Origin: Dyadobacter sp. Leaf189
GTDB lineage: Bacteria > Bacteroidota > Bacteroidia > Cytophagales > Spirosomataceae
Assembly: GCF_001424405.1 (NCBI RefSeq)
Contig: NZ_LMPS01000001.1
Location: 1,113,999 to 1,177,998, forward strand
DNA: 64,000 bases
Reading direction: 5' to 3'
Shown: positions 16,096 through 24,177 of the stretch, one piece after another
Position numbering within the stretch: the stretch's first letter is position 1
Layout of the letters: each line of letters starts with the position of its first letter
Notes under the pieces: model-generated
The model's database searches: none
Told to the model about the DNA's origin: nothing
Seen by the model: only the letters and a program-made list of their open reading frames with translations
Position numbers and translations under genes: made by a program

Positions 16096-17091
16096 TCATC
16101 TCCCCTTCACCACCCCATCAATCTCCCCCAGCAGCGACTTCACCCCCGTGCTATCCTGCAACAACTGCCAGATCATCACGCCGCCAACTTTGTCTTTCGC
16201 CAGCTCTGTTTTCTTCCGGATGGTAGGTAAGCCATTATAGTACACAATCCCGCCATTCAAATGCATTTGATCCTGATTCACCGAGTCGGGATATTGGCGG
16301 AGAATGCTTTTGTAGGACATACTTTCCGGAGCATTGCCGCCAAAGCCGTAGCCGTAGAAAGGCACGCCCAGGGTTAGTTTTTCTTTGAGGATTTTGCGGG
16401 TGTTCAGCCAGTAGTCGAGGTCTTCCTCAGCCATGGAGTAGGGGGCGTGCGGACCGGGTGTTTCGGGCCGCCAGGGACCGGTGCGGTCGTAGGACATGAT
16501 ATTTACAAAATCGAATTGCGCCAGTGCTTTGTCGGTGAACTGATCCTTGTAAACAGTCGCAATGGCGGCGGTGATTTGTTTGTTTTTCTGCCTTAATGCA
16601 ACGGCAAGGTCGATCACAAAGTTTTCATAATTTGAGTCAATCAATGCACCTTCCAAATCCACATCAATGCCGTCGAGGTTATTGTCAACTGCCAGATTTA
16701 CCAGGTCTTTGATCAGCTTATTTTTCTTCTCCCCAACCAAGAACGAAGGATAATACTTAGGAGCACTGCCTCCGCCGATGGAGGCCACGATTTTTACGTT
16801 TTTCGAATGGGCAACCACGGCCGTTTCTTTCAAACCTGCGGTTCGTGTAAGATTTCCCAACGAGTCGGGGTTGATAAAAGCGATGTACAAATGTGTGATC
16901 TTACCAAAGTCGACCTGGTTGGCAGAAGCTTGTAAATCATTACCGTTTGGTAAATAGCCGATTACTTTAAAGCGATTGTCTGTGTCACCACTTTTCGAAA
17001 CAGTGGTGCTTTTTTTACTGCAGCTGGTACTTAATGCAAGAATCACCATGAAAACGGAAATGCCTTGTTTGAACAACTTTTGAGAATTCAT
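16096..17091 (-). CDS. glycoside hydrolase family 18 lipoprotein
   Basis: The lipobox STSC (Cys24) marks a lipoprotein. The GH18 TIM barrel shows SIGGG (104-108) on strand 3 and the catalytic D140-G-I-D143-V-D145-L-E147 on strand 4, with Glu147 as acid/base. The NIMSYD and MIWQLLQDS segments are further family strands. Likely activity is chitinase or endo-beta-N-acetylglucosaminidase-like hydrolysis of GlcNAc polymers or N-glycans at the cell envelope; the short length (331 aa) leaves no room for binding modules. It follows the Gfo/Idh/MocA gene by 25 bp, so the two are co-transcribed. Confidence 0.92.
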   Translation of the reverse strand: MNSQKLFKQGISVFMVILALSTSCSKKSTTVSKSGDTDNRFKVIGYLPNGNDLQASANQVDFGKITHLYIAFINPDSLGNLTRTAGLKETAVVAHSKNVKIVASIGGGSAPKYYPSFLVGEKKNKLIKDLVNLAVDNNLDGIDVDLEGALIDSNYENFVIDLAVALRQKNKQITAAIATVYKDQFTDKALAQFDFVNIMSYDRTGPWRPETPGPHAPYSMAEEDLDYWLNTRKILKEKLTLGVPFYGYGFGGNAPESMSYKSILRQYPDSVNQDQMHLNGGIVYYNGLPTIRKKTELAKDKVGGVMIWQLLQDSTGVKSLLGEIDGVVKGR

Positions 17092-17116
17092 GGTAATTCC
17101 TAATGATTTTAGATTG

Positions 17117-18229
17117 CTATTTACCCGCTAACATAATCTTTGCGCCGCCTTTCAGAATGGACTCATAAACCGCATCTACGACGATCATATCTTTCAAACC
17201 TTCTGCACCACTTACATTAGGATCGGGCTTATTGTTCAGGATAATGTCGGCAATACCGTCCATTTGCAAGGTTTGGTGGGTCACTACTGGCTGGTCCATC
17301 GGACCTTTGTGTGTCCGGCCCTTAATTGGACCGTAGCTGAATGCGGGACTGAGTTCCACAAAACCCTTCTCTCCAACCACATATAATCTTTCGTAGTTAT
17401 TGAAATTGTAAGTTGTGCCGCAGCTCGCGATTACGCCACTTGGAAAGCCCAGCTGGAACATAATTGTTTCGTCCACCTCTTTGAATTTGACAGGATCGGT
17501 TTTCGATTCCTGCGCTGTCACCCAAATCGGCTCTTCGCCTGTGCAATACCTGGCTCCATTTAATGCATAAATGCCCACGTCCATCATCGCGCCGCCGCCA
17601 GCCAAAGCCTTTTTAAGCCTCCACTGATTTGGATCGCCGGATTTGAAGCCCATATAATTGTTCACATGCATGATCTTGCCCAGCTCGCCTGCCTCACGCA
17701 TACGGATCAGCTCGCGGGTATGCGGCTCGAAGTGCATCCGGTAGCCAATGTAAAACTTCACTCCAGCCTTTTCACAGGCGGCGATCATTTCACGCGTCTG
17801 CTTCGCATTATCTGCGACCGGTTTTTCACAAAGTACATGCTTGCCTGCTGCCGCGATTTGCAGCACATGTTTGTGATGCAGCGAGTTAGGAGTGGTAATG
17901 TACACCAGATCAATGTCCGGATTGTTCTTGATCTGAGCGACCGTCTCGTAATTGTACGTGTTCTTTTCAGGAATGTTGTACTTCTTTTTCCATTCTTCCA
18001 GCTTAGCTGGTGTGCCGGAAACGGCACCGACCAAAGTTGCCATTTTGCAATCTTTCATCGCCTCAGCCACGCGAGTTCCATAGCTGCCCAGACCCATGAT
18101 CGCGACGCGCAACTGCTTGTCGGCTTTCGGGCCGGAGTACAATTCCCTTGCTGCGGCAGGCAGGTCTGCCAATGCAGTAGCACCAATTCCAAAACCTAAT
18201 TTTTGCAGAAAATCACGACGTGAATCCAT
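17117..18229 (-). CDS. Tat-exported Gfo/Idh/MocA family oxidoreductase
   Basis: The N-terminus carries a Tat motif (SRRDFLQ) and a hydrophobic stretch, so this NAD(P)-dependent oxidoreductase is likely exported folded with its cofactor, as glucose-fructose oxidoreductase is. The Rossmann motif GLGSYG is near 46-51, and the signature lysine lies in CEKPVADN (134-141). The C-terminal domain has the GGGAMMDVGIYALNGARYC stretch found in the family. It precedes a GH18 hydrolase gene in an operon and may act on a sugar released outside the inner membrane. A decayed fragment of a second copy lies just upstream. Confidence 0.92.
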   Translation of the reverse strand: MDSRRDFLQKLGFGIGATALADLPAAARELYSGPKADKQLRVAIMGLGSYGTRVAEAMKDCKMATLVGAVSGTPAKLEEWKKKYNIPEKNTYNYETVAQIKNNPDIDLVYITTPNSLHHKHVLQIAAAGKHVLCEKPVADNAKQTREMIAACEKAGVKFYIGYRMHFEPHTRELIRMREAGELGKIMHVNNYMGFKSGDPNQWRLKKALAGGGAMMDVGIYALNGARYCTGEEPIWVTAQESKTDPVKFKEVDETIMFQLGFPSGVIASCGTTYNFNNYERLYVVGEKGFVELSPAFSYGPIKGRTHKGPMDQPVVTHQTLQMDGIADIILNNKPDPNVSGAEGLKDMIVVDAVYESILKGGAKIMLAGK

Positions 18230-18268
18230 AGTAGTAGGGTGTTGTTTTTTGTTGATAAATACTCTTGC

Positions 18269-18406
18269 TCAATTCTTGTGCGAGGATGCGTAAATCGCAT
18301 TTACCACGATCATGCATAGTTACTTACATGCATAATCTTGCCAAATCCCCCAGCCACGCGCATTCTGGTTGGTTCTTTGGTGTGAGGTTCAAAATGCAAC
18401 CGAAAT
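18269..18406 (-). pseudogene. remnant of a second Gfo/Idh/MocA oxidoreductase gene
   Basis: Translated on the minus strand, 18406-18310 gives LHFEPHTKEPTRMRVAGGFG followed by KIMHVSNYA and a stop. This aligns with residues 163-192 of the adjacent oxidoreductase (MHFEPHTRELIRMREAGELG, then KIMHVNNYM). Immediately after, in another frame, comes MIVVNAIYAS, matching the C-terminal MIVVDAVYES (348-357). The intervening 155 residues are missing. This is therefore a degraded copy with an internal deletion and a frameshift, probably left by a tandem duplication. Confidence 0.8.
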
Positions 18407-18445
18407 TCTGAACAATTAAAAAAGGGGTGTAGAGATTGTATCTCC

Positions 18446-18856
18446 TTATAAGAAGGCGAGATATGCTTCAGGCGTTACTATTCTTATTTCTGCCAATTTA
18501 TAATCCTTGAGATTTCTGGTGATCAGCACATGAATGCTATTTTCGATCGCCGTATTATATTGAATTGCGTCTTCAAAGTCGGCAAAACCGGAAGCAATAG
18601 CACGATCTATCACTTTGCTGTCCACGGATAGTATCGTAACCAGTGTTCTGAAACGCGCAATCAACAACGTCGGCTCTTTAACGCTATACTGGGCATTTAA
18701 AACATAATGAATATTGGATATCGAAAGTGCGGAAATACAGATCTCAATCTTTCCTTGCTCTGCCAATGTGAACAGTCGCTCGGCGAAACTATTGAAAGGT
18801 TTCCGTCCGGATAGCAGATCAATACAAACATCAGTGTCAACAAAAACCTTTTCCAA
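18446..18856 (-). CDS. vapC: PIN domain ribonuclease toxin (VapC-like)
   Basis: This 136-residue PIN_3-type protein has acidic residues D7 and D9 in VFVDTDVCIDLL, D93 and D96 in ADFEDAIQY, and the closing TRNLKDY (Asp118), which together form the metal site of PIN nucleases. It should be the toxin that cleaves RNA. The start is a TTG at 18856, 4 bp after the antitoxin stop; no in-frame ATG exists nearby, so translation probably depends on the antitoxin reading. The antitoxin gene and a palindromic operator are directly upstream. Confidence 0.9.
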   Translation of the reverse strand: MEKVFVDTDVCIDLLSGRKPFNSFAERLFTLAEQGKIEICISALSISNIHYVLNAQYSVKEPTLLIARFRTLVTILSVDSKVIDRAIASGFADFEDAIQYNTAIENSIHVLITRNLKDYKLAEIRIVTPEAYLAFL

Positions 18857-18860
18857 ATTG

Positions 18861-19109
18861 CTATTTCGAATATTTTTCTAGTATGTGTTTTTGATATGCT
18901 TCCTTTTCGTCGTACTTCTCAGGCAGCGTGACTGCGCCGGAAAGACTTTTTACAAACGGCGTTATATCAGAAGACTGCTCGTCGACAGTTGTTACGAAAT
19001 TCAAATAATTTTCAATCAAATGCGATAGGCTCACCTTCTTGGTTCTCGCATAGTTCTTTGCACGTTCAATGGTTTCCGTGTCAAGTCTTAAAGTCAGTTT
19101 AGTGTCCAT
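18861..19109 (-). CDS. DUF6364 family antitoxin
   Basis: This 82-residue protein starts MDTKLTLRLDTETIERAKNY, a ribbon-helix-helix-like N-terminus typical of DUF6364 antitoxins that precede PIN toxins in Bacteroidota. The C-terminal half (TPFVKSLSGAVTLPEKYDE) resembles toxin-binding tails. It is the first gene of the pair and starts 12 bp from a 33-bp inverted repeat, consistent with autorepression by the toxin-antitoxin complex. Confidence 0.88.
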   Translation of the reverse strand: MDTKLTLRLDTETIERAKNYARTKKVSLSHLIENYLNFVTTVDEQSSDITPFVKSLSGAVTLPEKYDEKEAYQKHILEKYSK

Positions 19110-19120
19110 ATCTTTGAGTC

Positions 19121-19153
19121 TATACGTCTAAATATAACTTATTTAGACGTATA
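19121..19153. promoter_or_regulatory. palindromic operator of the toxin-antitoxin pair
   Basis: A perfect 14-bp inverted repeat, TATACGTCTAAATA (19121-19134) and its complement (19140-19153), is separated by TAACT. Two-fold symmetry just upstream of a ribbon-helix-helix antitoxin is the classic autoregulatory layout. Confidence 0.75.
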
Positions 19154-19162
19154 AACAAAAAA

Positions 19163-19186
19163 GCTCCCGAGGAGAACCCCGGGAGC
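19163..19186 (-). terminator. rho-independent terminator of the small secreted protein gene
   Basis: On the minus strand a GCTCCCG/CGGGAGC stem is followed by six T residues. It lies 25 bp after the stop at 19211 and isolates the toxin-antitoxin operon from upstream transcription. Confidence 0.8.
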
Positions 19187-19210
19187 CTTTTTGAACCCTA
19201 ACTAAATGAA

Positions 19211-19588
19211 TTATTTCACAGTAACGATACGTTCTACTTTCTGTTCTGACAGCTGGAAAGTTTTGGATTGAACTTCACCTCCGCTGATCACGTCCAGCTT
19301 GTACTGTCCGGCTTCCATGCTGTCGAGATTCAAAGTGCGACCGAATTTTTGTTGTCCTTTACTAACTGTCTCGCGGTAAACAACATCACCGCTCTCGTTT
19401 TTAAGCAACAAAATAGTGCTTGATTCTGTGTTTGCTTTGTCTACCAATACATTGATCTTGCCTGCTTTGGTAGGGTAGATACCTGTTCCCAATGCTGCTT
19501 TTTTGGCTTCTTTGTCTTCTGCGTTGGCAGTGAAAGATGCAGCTACGAATGCGAAAGCTAATGCGAAGAATTTGAATGAGGTTTTCAT
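19211..19588 (-). CDS. small secreted protein of unknown function
   Basis: I start at 19588, which gives the signal peptide MKTSFKFFALAFAFVAASFT with cleavage near ANA; the longer frame adds a charged leader. The 100-residue mature part is beta-rich (INVLVDKANTESSTILLLKN, GDVVYRETVSKGQQKFGRTL, AGQYKLDVISGGE), resembling a single beta-sandwich module or a T9SS C-terminal-domain-like fold. Proteins of this type are frequent in Spirosoma and Dyadobacter relatives as far as I recall. No enzymatic motif is present. A palindrome upstream and a terminator downstream mark it as an independent gene. Confidence 0.8.
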   Translation of the reverse strand: MKTSFKFFALAFAFVAASFTANAEDKEAKKAALGTGIYPTKAGKINVLVDKANTESSTILLLKNESGDVVYRETVSKGQQKFGRTLNLDSMEAGQYKLDVISGGEVQSKTFQLSEQKVERIVTVK

Positions 19589-19666
19589 GGCTAATTTATG
19601 TTTATGGCTGTTGTTTTGATTTTCTTTTTTGTCCCTGAGGACATAACAAAGGTGGTGCAAAACCCA

Positions 19667-19687
19667 GTACTATGTATTACAAAGTAC
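19667..19687. promoter_or_regulatory. imperfect 21-bp palindrome upstream of the small secreted protein
   Basis: GTACTATGTA and TTACAAAGTAC form a dyad with one mismatch around a central T. It lies about 80 bp upstream of the start codon at 19588, a plausible regulator-binding site. Confidence 0.4.
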
Positions 19688-19829
19688 AGGAATGGTGGTT
19701 TAAGTAAATGAGTGGCGGATATCTTTCATGAGTAATTAAATGGTTTGATGTGGTGGACTCAATTTCGGTCTAATGATGGGCGTATGAAGGTGAAAGTTGC
19801 TTGGTGGAATGTTAATAACTGTTAAAAAA

Positions 19830-19858
19830 AATGGCTGCCCGCGGTGCAGACAGCCATT
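19830..19858 (-). terminator. rho-independent terminator of the MFS gene
   Basis: The arms AATGGCTG/CAGCCATT flank a 13-nt loop and are followed on the minus strand by a run of T residues. It starts 28 bp after the MFS stop and closes the 19.9-25.6 kb transcript. Confidence 0.75.
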
Positions 19859-19885
19859 TCCTGGTAAAACAATTAAGAACAGGAA

Positions 19886-21127
19886 CTATTCCTTCTCTAC
19901 AAAATCCATGTCTTTCGTAAAAGTTTCTTCCAGATAATATAAGGCAAGCAGCGCTACTGCAGACGTAGCTACTCCGATGACAAGCCCGCTTTGGATCACA
20001 CCAAGGTCCGGTTTGAAGTTGACAAATAGCGCCGCAAGTGGAATAGTAGCTCCCCGTACAAAGTTGGGGACAGTAGTAGCAACAGTTGCACGCAGGTTTG
20101 TTCCGAAAAGCTCAGCGGCGATGGTGATGAACAATGTCCAGTAGCCGTTACAGAAACCAAGTAAGGCACAAAGCAGGTAGAATGAGAACAAATCAGTGAT
20201 CGGAATTAACAGATAACCTACTACCATCGCCAGTGAAAGCAGGATAAATAGCCTGATCACCTTTTTGCGACTTTTCAGATATTGACTTAGTAAACCGCTC
20301 ACTATATCTCCCCCAACCTGGCCAGAAAATGCAAGCATTACTGCTTTCCCTGCATTGATGCCCTCAATACCTTTTGCAGCACCAAACTCCGGCGAGAACG
20401 TAATCAGGATACCTACCACAAACCAGATCGGAAGTCCCACCAGGATCGCCATCATATATTTACCAAATCGTTTTCCATTGGTCAGGATCATCATGATATT
20501 CCCCCGGTCGACCGACTTTTCCTTCACGTGCTTGAACATACCGGACTCAAATACATTGAATCGCAGTACCAATAGCAGCAAGCCCATTCCACCACCGACG
20601 AAATACGAGATCCGCCACGCAAACAAATCTGCCACAAAATAAGCCAGAATAGCACCCAGCACACCCAAAGTCGCCACGAGCGTAGTTCCATAACCTCTTA
20701 TCTCTTTTGGCAAAACCTCTGTTACCAGCGTAATTCCCGCACCCAGTTCACCTGCCAGACCCACTCCCGCTATGAAGCGCAGGATTGCATACTGATCAAG
20801 TGAAGTGACAAAACCGTTTCCGATATTGGCAAGGGAATACATGATAATCGAGCCAAAAAGCACCGATAAACGGCCTTTTTTGTCAGCTATAACGCCCCAC
20901 AAAACGCCACCAATCAGCATTCCCGCCATTTGGTAGTTCAGCAGACTGATACCTTCGGTGAGCAGCTGGTCTTCCGGCACATTCAGCGCCTTCAAACTCG
21001 GGACACGCACGACGCTAAACAAAAACAGGTCGTACATATCGACCAGGTAACCCAGTGCCGCCACAATAACCGGCACCTGCATTAATTGCGATAAAAGAGA
21101 AGGACGGGAAGTAGGAAGTTCGGACAT
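19886..21127 (-). CDS. MFS transporter
   Basis: This 413-residue major facilitator has about 12 hydrophobic segments. The loop 2-3 signature appears as GVIADKKGRLSVLFGS, and the second half repeats a related GGDIVSGLLSQYLKSRKK. It resembles the sugar-acid/metabolite:H+ symporter branch. It is the last gene of a minus-strand cluster with an SDR, a Gfo/Idh/MocA oxidoreductase, a sugar isomerase and a GH88 hydrolase, so uptake of the sugar acid these enzymes process is the likely role. It is separated from the SDR by a repeat-rich spacer, which leaves co-transcription uncertain. Confidence 0.92.
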   Translation of the reverse strand: MSELPTSRPSLLSQLMQVPVIVAALGYLVDMYDLFLFSVVRVPSLKALNVPEDQLLTEGISLLNYQMAGMLIGGVLWGVIADKKGRLSVLFGSIIMYSLANIGNGFVTSLDQYAILRFIAGVGLAGELGAGITLVTEVLPKEIRGYGTTLVATLGVLGAILAYFVADLFAWRISYFVGGGMGLLLLVLRFNVFESGMFKHVKEKSVDRGNIMMILTNGKRFGKYMMAILVGLPIWFVVGILITFSPEFGAAKGIEGINAGKAVMLAFSGQVGGDIVSGLLSQYLKSRKKVIRLFILLSLAMVVGYLLIPITDLFSFYLLCALLGFCNGYWTLFITIAAELFGTNLRATVATTVPNFVRGATIPLAALFVNFKPDLGVIQSGLVIGVATSAVALLALYYLEETFTKDMDFVEKE

Positions 21128-21142
21128 GGAGCGGTTGGTTTA

Positions 21143-21274
21143 CTTCGGCTGTCGGCTATCGGCAGTCGGGTTTTTGTTTTATTTCGGCTTTCAGCTATCA
21201 GCGGTTGGCCTTTGAATTTCATTCATCCATTCAAGACAATAAAGCCGATAGCTGATAGCCGACGGCCGAAAGCC
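21143..21274. repeat. cluster of tandem and inverted GCCGATAGC-type repeats
   Basis: Two direct variants (21143-21169 and 21183-21208, each starting TTCGGCT) are followed by an inverted copy at 21244-21274 built from GCCGATAGCTGATAGCCGA and GGCCGAAAGCC. The inverted arms can fold into a long hairpin. Shorter relatives occur near 8768 and 28507. Confidence 0.6.
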
Positions 21275-21277
21275 AAA

Positions 21278-22048
21278 TCACAATCTATCAATCAACATTC
21301 CCCCATCTACACCAATCACCTGGCCGGTGGAGTAGGGGAAGTCGCCTCTTGTGAGGGAGGCTACGGCTTTACCTACGTCGTCGGGGGTACCCCAGCGTGG
21401 TTGTAATGCAATACCGCCTTGAAAAAGATTATCGTATTTTTCCTGGACTTTGGAGGTCATATCAGTCGATATAATGCCGGGGCGAATCTCGAAAACGGGG
21501 ATATTGAACTCGGCCATTCTTACTGCGAAAAGTAGGTTTGTCATCGCCAGTCCCGCTTTGGAGACGCAATATTCTCCCCGGTTGACGGAAGCCACAGTTG
21601 CAGAAATGGACGTAACGAAAATGATCGTCGCCTCAAATGCATGGTTATTCTGCTTCGTATGCGCCATTCTTTTGGCAATGGCCTGCGTGAAGAAGAATGG
21701 ACCCTGTAAGTTGGTGGTCATCACTTCTTCGTAGTTCTCAATGGTAGTTTCAAGAATGTCGAGTCGCACGCGTGGCGCGATCCCTGCATTATTGACCAGG
21801 ACATTGATCTCTCCCAGGCCAGAATAGGCTTTTTCTATAATTGACTCGCGGTCAGTTGCGGAGGCGATACTTCCCTGGCAGTAAACCACTTCTGCGCCAA
21901 GGCTGCGTAGTTCGTCCAATGCTTCGGTTACGCTTTCTTCATCACGCACACCATTGATCGCCAGATTGTAACCTTCTTTCGCCAATGCTTTTGCAATACC
22001 AAAACCGATTCCGCGGCTTCCTCCTGTTATCAGAGCGGTCTTTTTCAT
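21278..22048 (-). CDS. SDR family oxidoreductase (3-ketoacyl-ACP-reductase-like)
   Basis: This 256-residue classical SDR has the motif TGGSRGIG (8-15), NNAG, a catalytic Ser in [22 protein letters not shown] with the YxxxK pair, and the family ending [10 protein letters not shown]. Databases usually label such proteins 3-ketoacyl-ACP reductase, but the cluster suggests a sugar or sugar-acid dehydrogenase. Its start overlaps the stop of the Gfo/Idh/MocA gene by 4 bp (ATGA), so the two are translationally coupled. The precise substrate cannot be read from the sequence. Confidence 0.92.
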   Translation of the reverse strand: MKKTALITGGSRGIGFGIAKALAKEGYNLAINGVRDEESVTEALDELRSLGAEVVYCQGSIASATDRESIIEKAYSGLGEINVLVNNAGIAPRVRLDILETTIENYEEVMTTNLQGPFFFTQAIAKRMAHTKQNNHAFEATIIFVTSISATVASVNRGEYCVSKAGLAMTNLLFAVRMAEFNIPVFEIRPGIISTDMTSKVQEKYDNLFQGGIALQPRWGTPDDVGKAVASLTRGDFPYSTGQVIGVDGGMLIDRL

Positions 22049-23190
22049 AGCTCCTCAATGTCAACCCAGGCGCGTTTTGCCCAGCTTTCAAGACCTTTTT
22101 CCGCCAGCTGAACACCTCTTGCACCTGCTTTCAGGTCCCACGGGAATGGCGTATCTTTTACAATATGTTTTAAAAACAGCTCCCACTGCGCTTTGAATGC
22201 ATTATCAAAAAGTTCTTGCTCAGGTACTTTCGCCCAGCCTTCGAAGAATGGGATTGGCTGCGGAATATCCGGATTCCATACCGGCTTCGGCGTATTTCCG
22301 TAATGCTGAATATGGCAATCGCGCAAACCAGCTACTGCTGAACCGTGCGTACCGTCGACCTGCAAAGTCAGAAGATCGTCGCGGCGCACGCGCACTGTCC
22401 ACGAAGAGTTGAATTGTGCGATTACGTCACCTTCCAGCTCGAAAGTTGCATAGCAGGCATCATCCGCAGTTGCCTTGTAAGGGTTTCCGTTTTCGTCGAT
22501 TCGCTCGGGAATGTGGGTGGCGCCGAGGCAGGAAACCGATTTTACCTTGCCAAAAAGATTATCCAGTACATAGCGCCAGTGGCAAAGCATATCTACGATA
22601 ATCCCGCCATCATCTTCTTTACGATAATTCCAAGAAGGCCGCTGAGCAGGGATACTATGCCCTTCAAAAACCCAATAGCCAAATTCGCCGCGCACAGAAA
22701 GGATCTTTCCAAAAAATCCATTTTCCATTAAACGCTTCAATTTGAGCATACCCGGCAGCCACAGTTTGTCCTGTACCACACCATTTTTTAAGCCTGCGGC
22801 AGTTGCCAGTTCGTAAAGCTCCAACGCTTCCTCGGTAGTAGTACCTGTTGGTTTTTCACAATAAATGTGTTTCCCAGCCAAAATCGCTTTCTTCACGGCA
22901 GCAGCGCGGCGGCCGGTTACCTGTGCGTCAAAATAGATCTGATAATTCGGATCTGACATTACGGAATCCAGGTCAGTCGTATATTTCTCCACACCTGATT
23001 GCTTGCACAGTGCCTGCAATTTCGATTCGTTTCTGCCCACGAGAATAGGGTCCGGCATGATCACTTCGTCTGCCGAAAGTTTTACACCACCTTGTTCCCG
23101 GATCGCCTTGATAGAGCGCAGTAAATGCTGGTTCGTCCCCATTCGGCCGGTCACGCCGTTCATGATAATGCCGATGTTATGTGTTGTCAT
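22045..23190 (-). CDS. Gfo/Idh/MocA family oxidoreductase (cytoplasmic)
   Basis: The 381-residue protein has an atypical Rossmann entry, [13 protein letters not shown], resembling dihydrodipicolinate reductase-style loops. The family signature [13 protein letters not shown] follows, and then the [19 protein letters not shown] and [15 protein letters not shown] segments of the C-terminal domain. It lacks an export signal, unlike the Tat-type member at 17117-18229. Together with the overlapping SDR and the downstream transporter it probably oxidises or epimerises a sugar acid. It lies 42 bp after the sugar isomerase gene. Confidence 0.92.
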   Translation of the reverse strand: MTTHNIGIIMNGVTGRMGTNQHLLRSIKAIREQGGVKLSADEVIMPDPILVGRNESKLQALCKQSGVEKYTTDLDSVMSDPNYQIYFDAQVTGRRAAAVKKAILAGKHIYCEKPTGTTTEEALELYELATAAGLKNGVVQDKLWLPGMLKLKRLMENGFFGKILSVRGEFGYWVFEGHSIPAQRPSWNYRKEDDGGIIVDMLCHWRYVLDNLFGKVKSVSCLGATHIPERIDENGNPYKATADDACYATFELEGDVIAQFNSSWTVRVRRDDLLTLQVDGTHGSAVAGLRDCHIQHYGNTPKPVWNPDIPQPIPFFEGWAKVPEQELFDNAFKAQWELFLKHIVKDTPFPWDLKAGARGVQLAEKGLESWAKRAWVDIEEL

Positions 23191-23232
23191 TTTTTTGGCT
23201 GTTAGATTTTAGCTATTAGCAGTTAGTTTTTT

Positions 23233-24057
23233 TTATACTGTTTTTAAGAAAGCTTCCGTGATTTCTTTCAGGAAAATATGCTGGTCTTTGGCCCAATGGA
23301 TATTTGAAAAGATTTCGACTTCGCAGAAACCTTTAAAGCCCGTTGCTTCCACCCAGCTTCTGATTTTTTTCAGGTCAATGCAGCCTTCGCCCATTAATCC
23401 GCGGTCATTTAGTAAGTCGATGGTATTGACTTTCCAATCGCAAACGTGGTAAGCAAACAAATTCCCTTTTGCGCCACAGCGCGCTATTTCTTTTTCAAGA
23501 TCACCGTCCCACCACAAATGGTAAACGTCTACGGCAACTCCTACGAAAGGTGAGTTGAAATACTCTGCGAGATCATTTGCTTGCGCCAGCGTATTAATTG
23601 CCGAGCGGTCGGCCGCGTACATGGGATGCAGCGGTTCGATGGCGAGTTTTACATTCAATTTTTCAGCAAGAGGCAGTATCGCCTGGATACCTTCTCTGAT
23701 CTGCTCCCTCGATTTTTCAAGAGATTGATCGGGCGAGGCACCACAAACGAGTACGATCATCGGCGCGCCCAGAGCGGCTGCTTCTTCAAGTAATTTTTTG
23801 TTATGATCAATCGCCTGCGCGCGGCCTGCGCTGCTGGTGTGCGGGAAAAATCCGCCGCGTACGTAAGAAACGATTTCAAGTCCGGCAGATCGCATCAGCT
23901 CTCCGGCATGGTGAGGACCGATCCGTTCTATTGAATTCTGCCAGACGCTTATTCCTTTGACCCCCGCCGCCGCATACTTTTCCACCGCCTCGGAAAGCTC
24001 CCAGGGCTTGGTAGTTATCGTATGAATGCAGCACCGGTCGAGTGTTATGTTTTCCAA
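23233..24057 (-). CDS. sugar phosphate isomerase/epimerase (xylose-isomerase-like TIM barrel)
   Basis: The protein is an AP-endonuclease-2-type TIM barrel: GVKGISVWQNSIERIG, the AIEPLHPMYAADRSAINTLAQ strand carrying the metal-binding Glu, VGVAVDVYHLWWDGDLE (Asp/His ligands), HVCDWKV and FCEVEIFSN (final Glu). I place the start at a TTG (24057) because homologues begin near ENITLDRCCIHTITTKP. The only upstream ATG (24147) lies inside a repeated hairpin, and its 30 added residues are encoded by that hairpin and its flank. Cofactor is probably Mn2+ or another divalent ion. It acts in the cytoplasm. Confidence 0.85.
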   Translation of the reverse strand: MENITLDRCCIHTITTKPWELSEAVEKYAAAGVKGISVWQNSIERIGPHHAGELMRSAGLEIVSYVRGGFFPHTSSAGRAQAIDHNKKLLEEAAALGAPMIVLVCGASPDQSLEKSREQIREGIQAILPLAEKLNVKLAIEPLHPMYAADRSAINTLAQANDLAEYFNSPFVGVAVDVYHLWWDGDLEKEIARCGAKGNLFAYHVCDWKVNTIDLLNDRGLMGEGCIDLKKIRSWVEATGFKGFCEVEIFSNIHWAKDQHIFLKEITEAFLKTV

Positions 24058-24090
24058 GGTTTGTTTTTGTTTTAATGAATGCTTTTGTGC

Positions 24091-24169
24091 CTGCCCTTCG
24101 ACTGCCCGGCGGCCCGGTGCGCTCAGGGTGACAAGTGCTTTTGTCACCCTGAGCGCAGTCGAAGGGCAG
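24091..24169. repeat. long hairpin repeat between the GH88 and isomerase genes
   Basis: The arm TTGTCACCCTGAGCGCAGTC... (24141-24169, 29 nt) has its full complement at 24091-24134, but the latter is interrupted by a 15-nt insert, CCCGGCGGCCCGGTG (24105-24119). The same sequence forms an uninterrupted hairpin at 28547-28615. The GTCACCCTGAGCGCAGTCGA word is a known dispersed intergenic hairpin of Bacteroidota genomes, as far as I recall. Confidence 0.8.
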
Positions 24170-24177
24170 GTACCATG

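Noticed and set aside
21278..22048. Naming the SDR as KduD (2-deoxy-D-gluconate 3-dehydrogenase).
   Set aside because: The cluster suggests sugar acids, but KduI and the rest of the pathway are missing and SDR substrate cannot be read from motifs.
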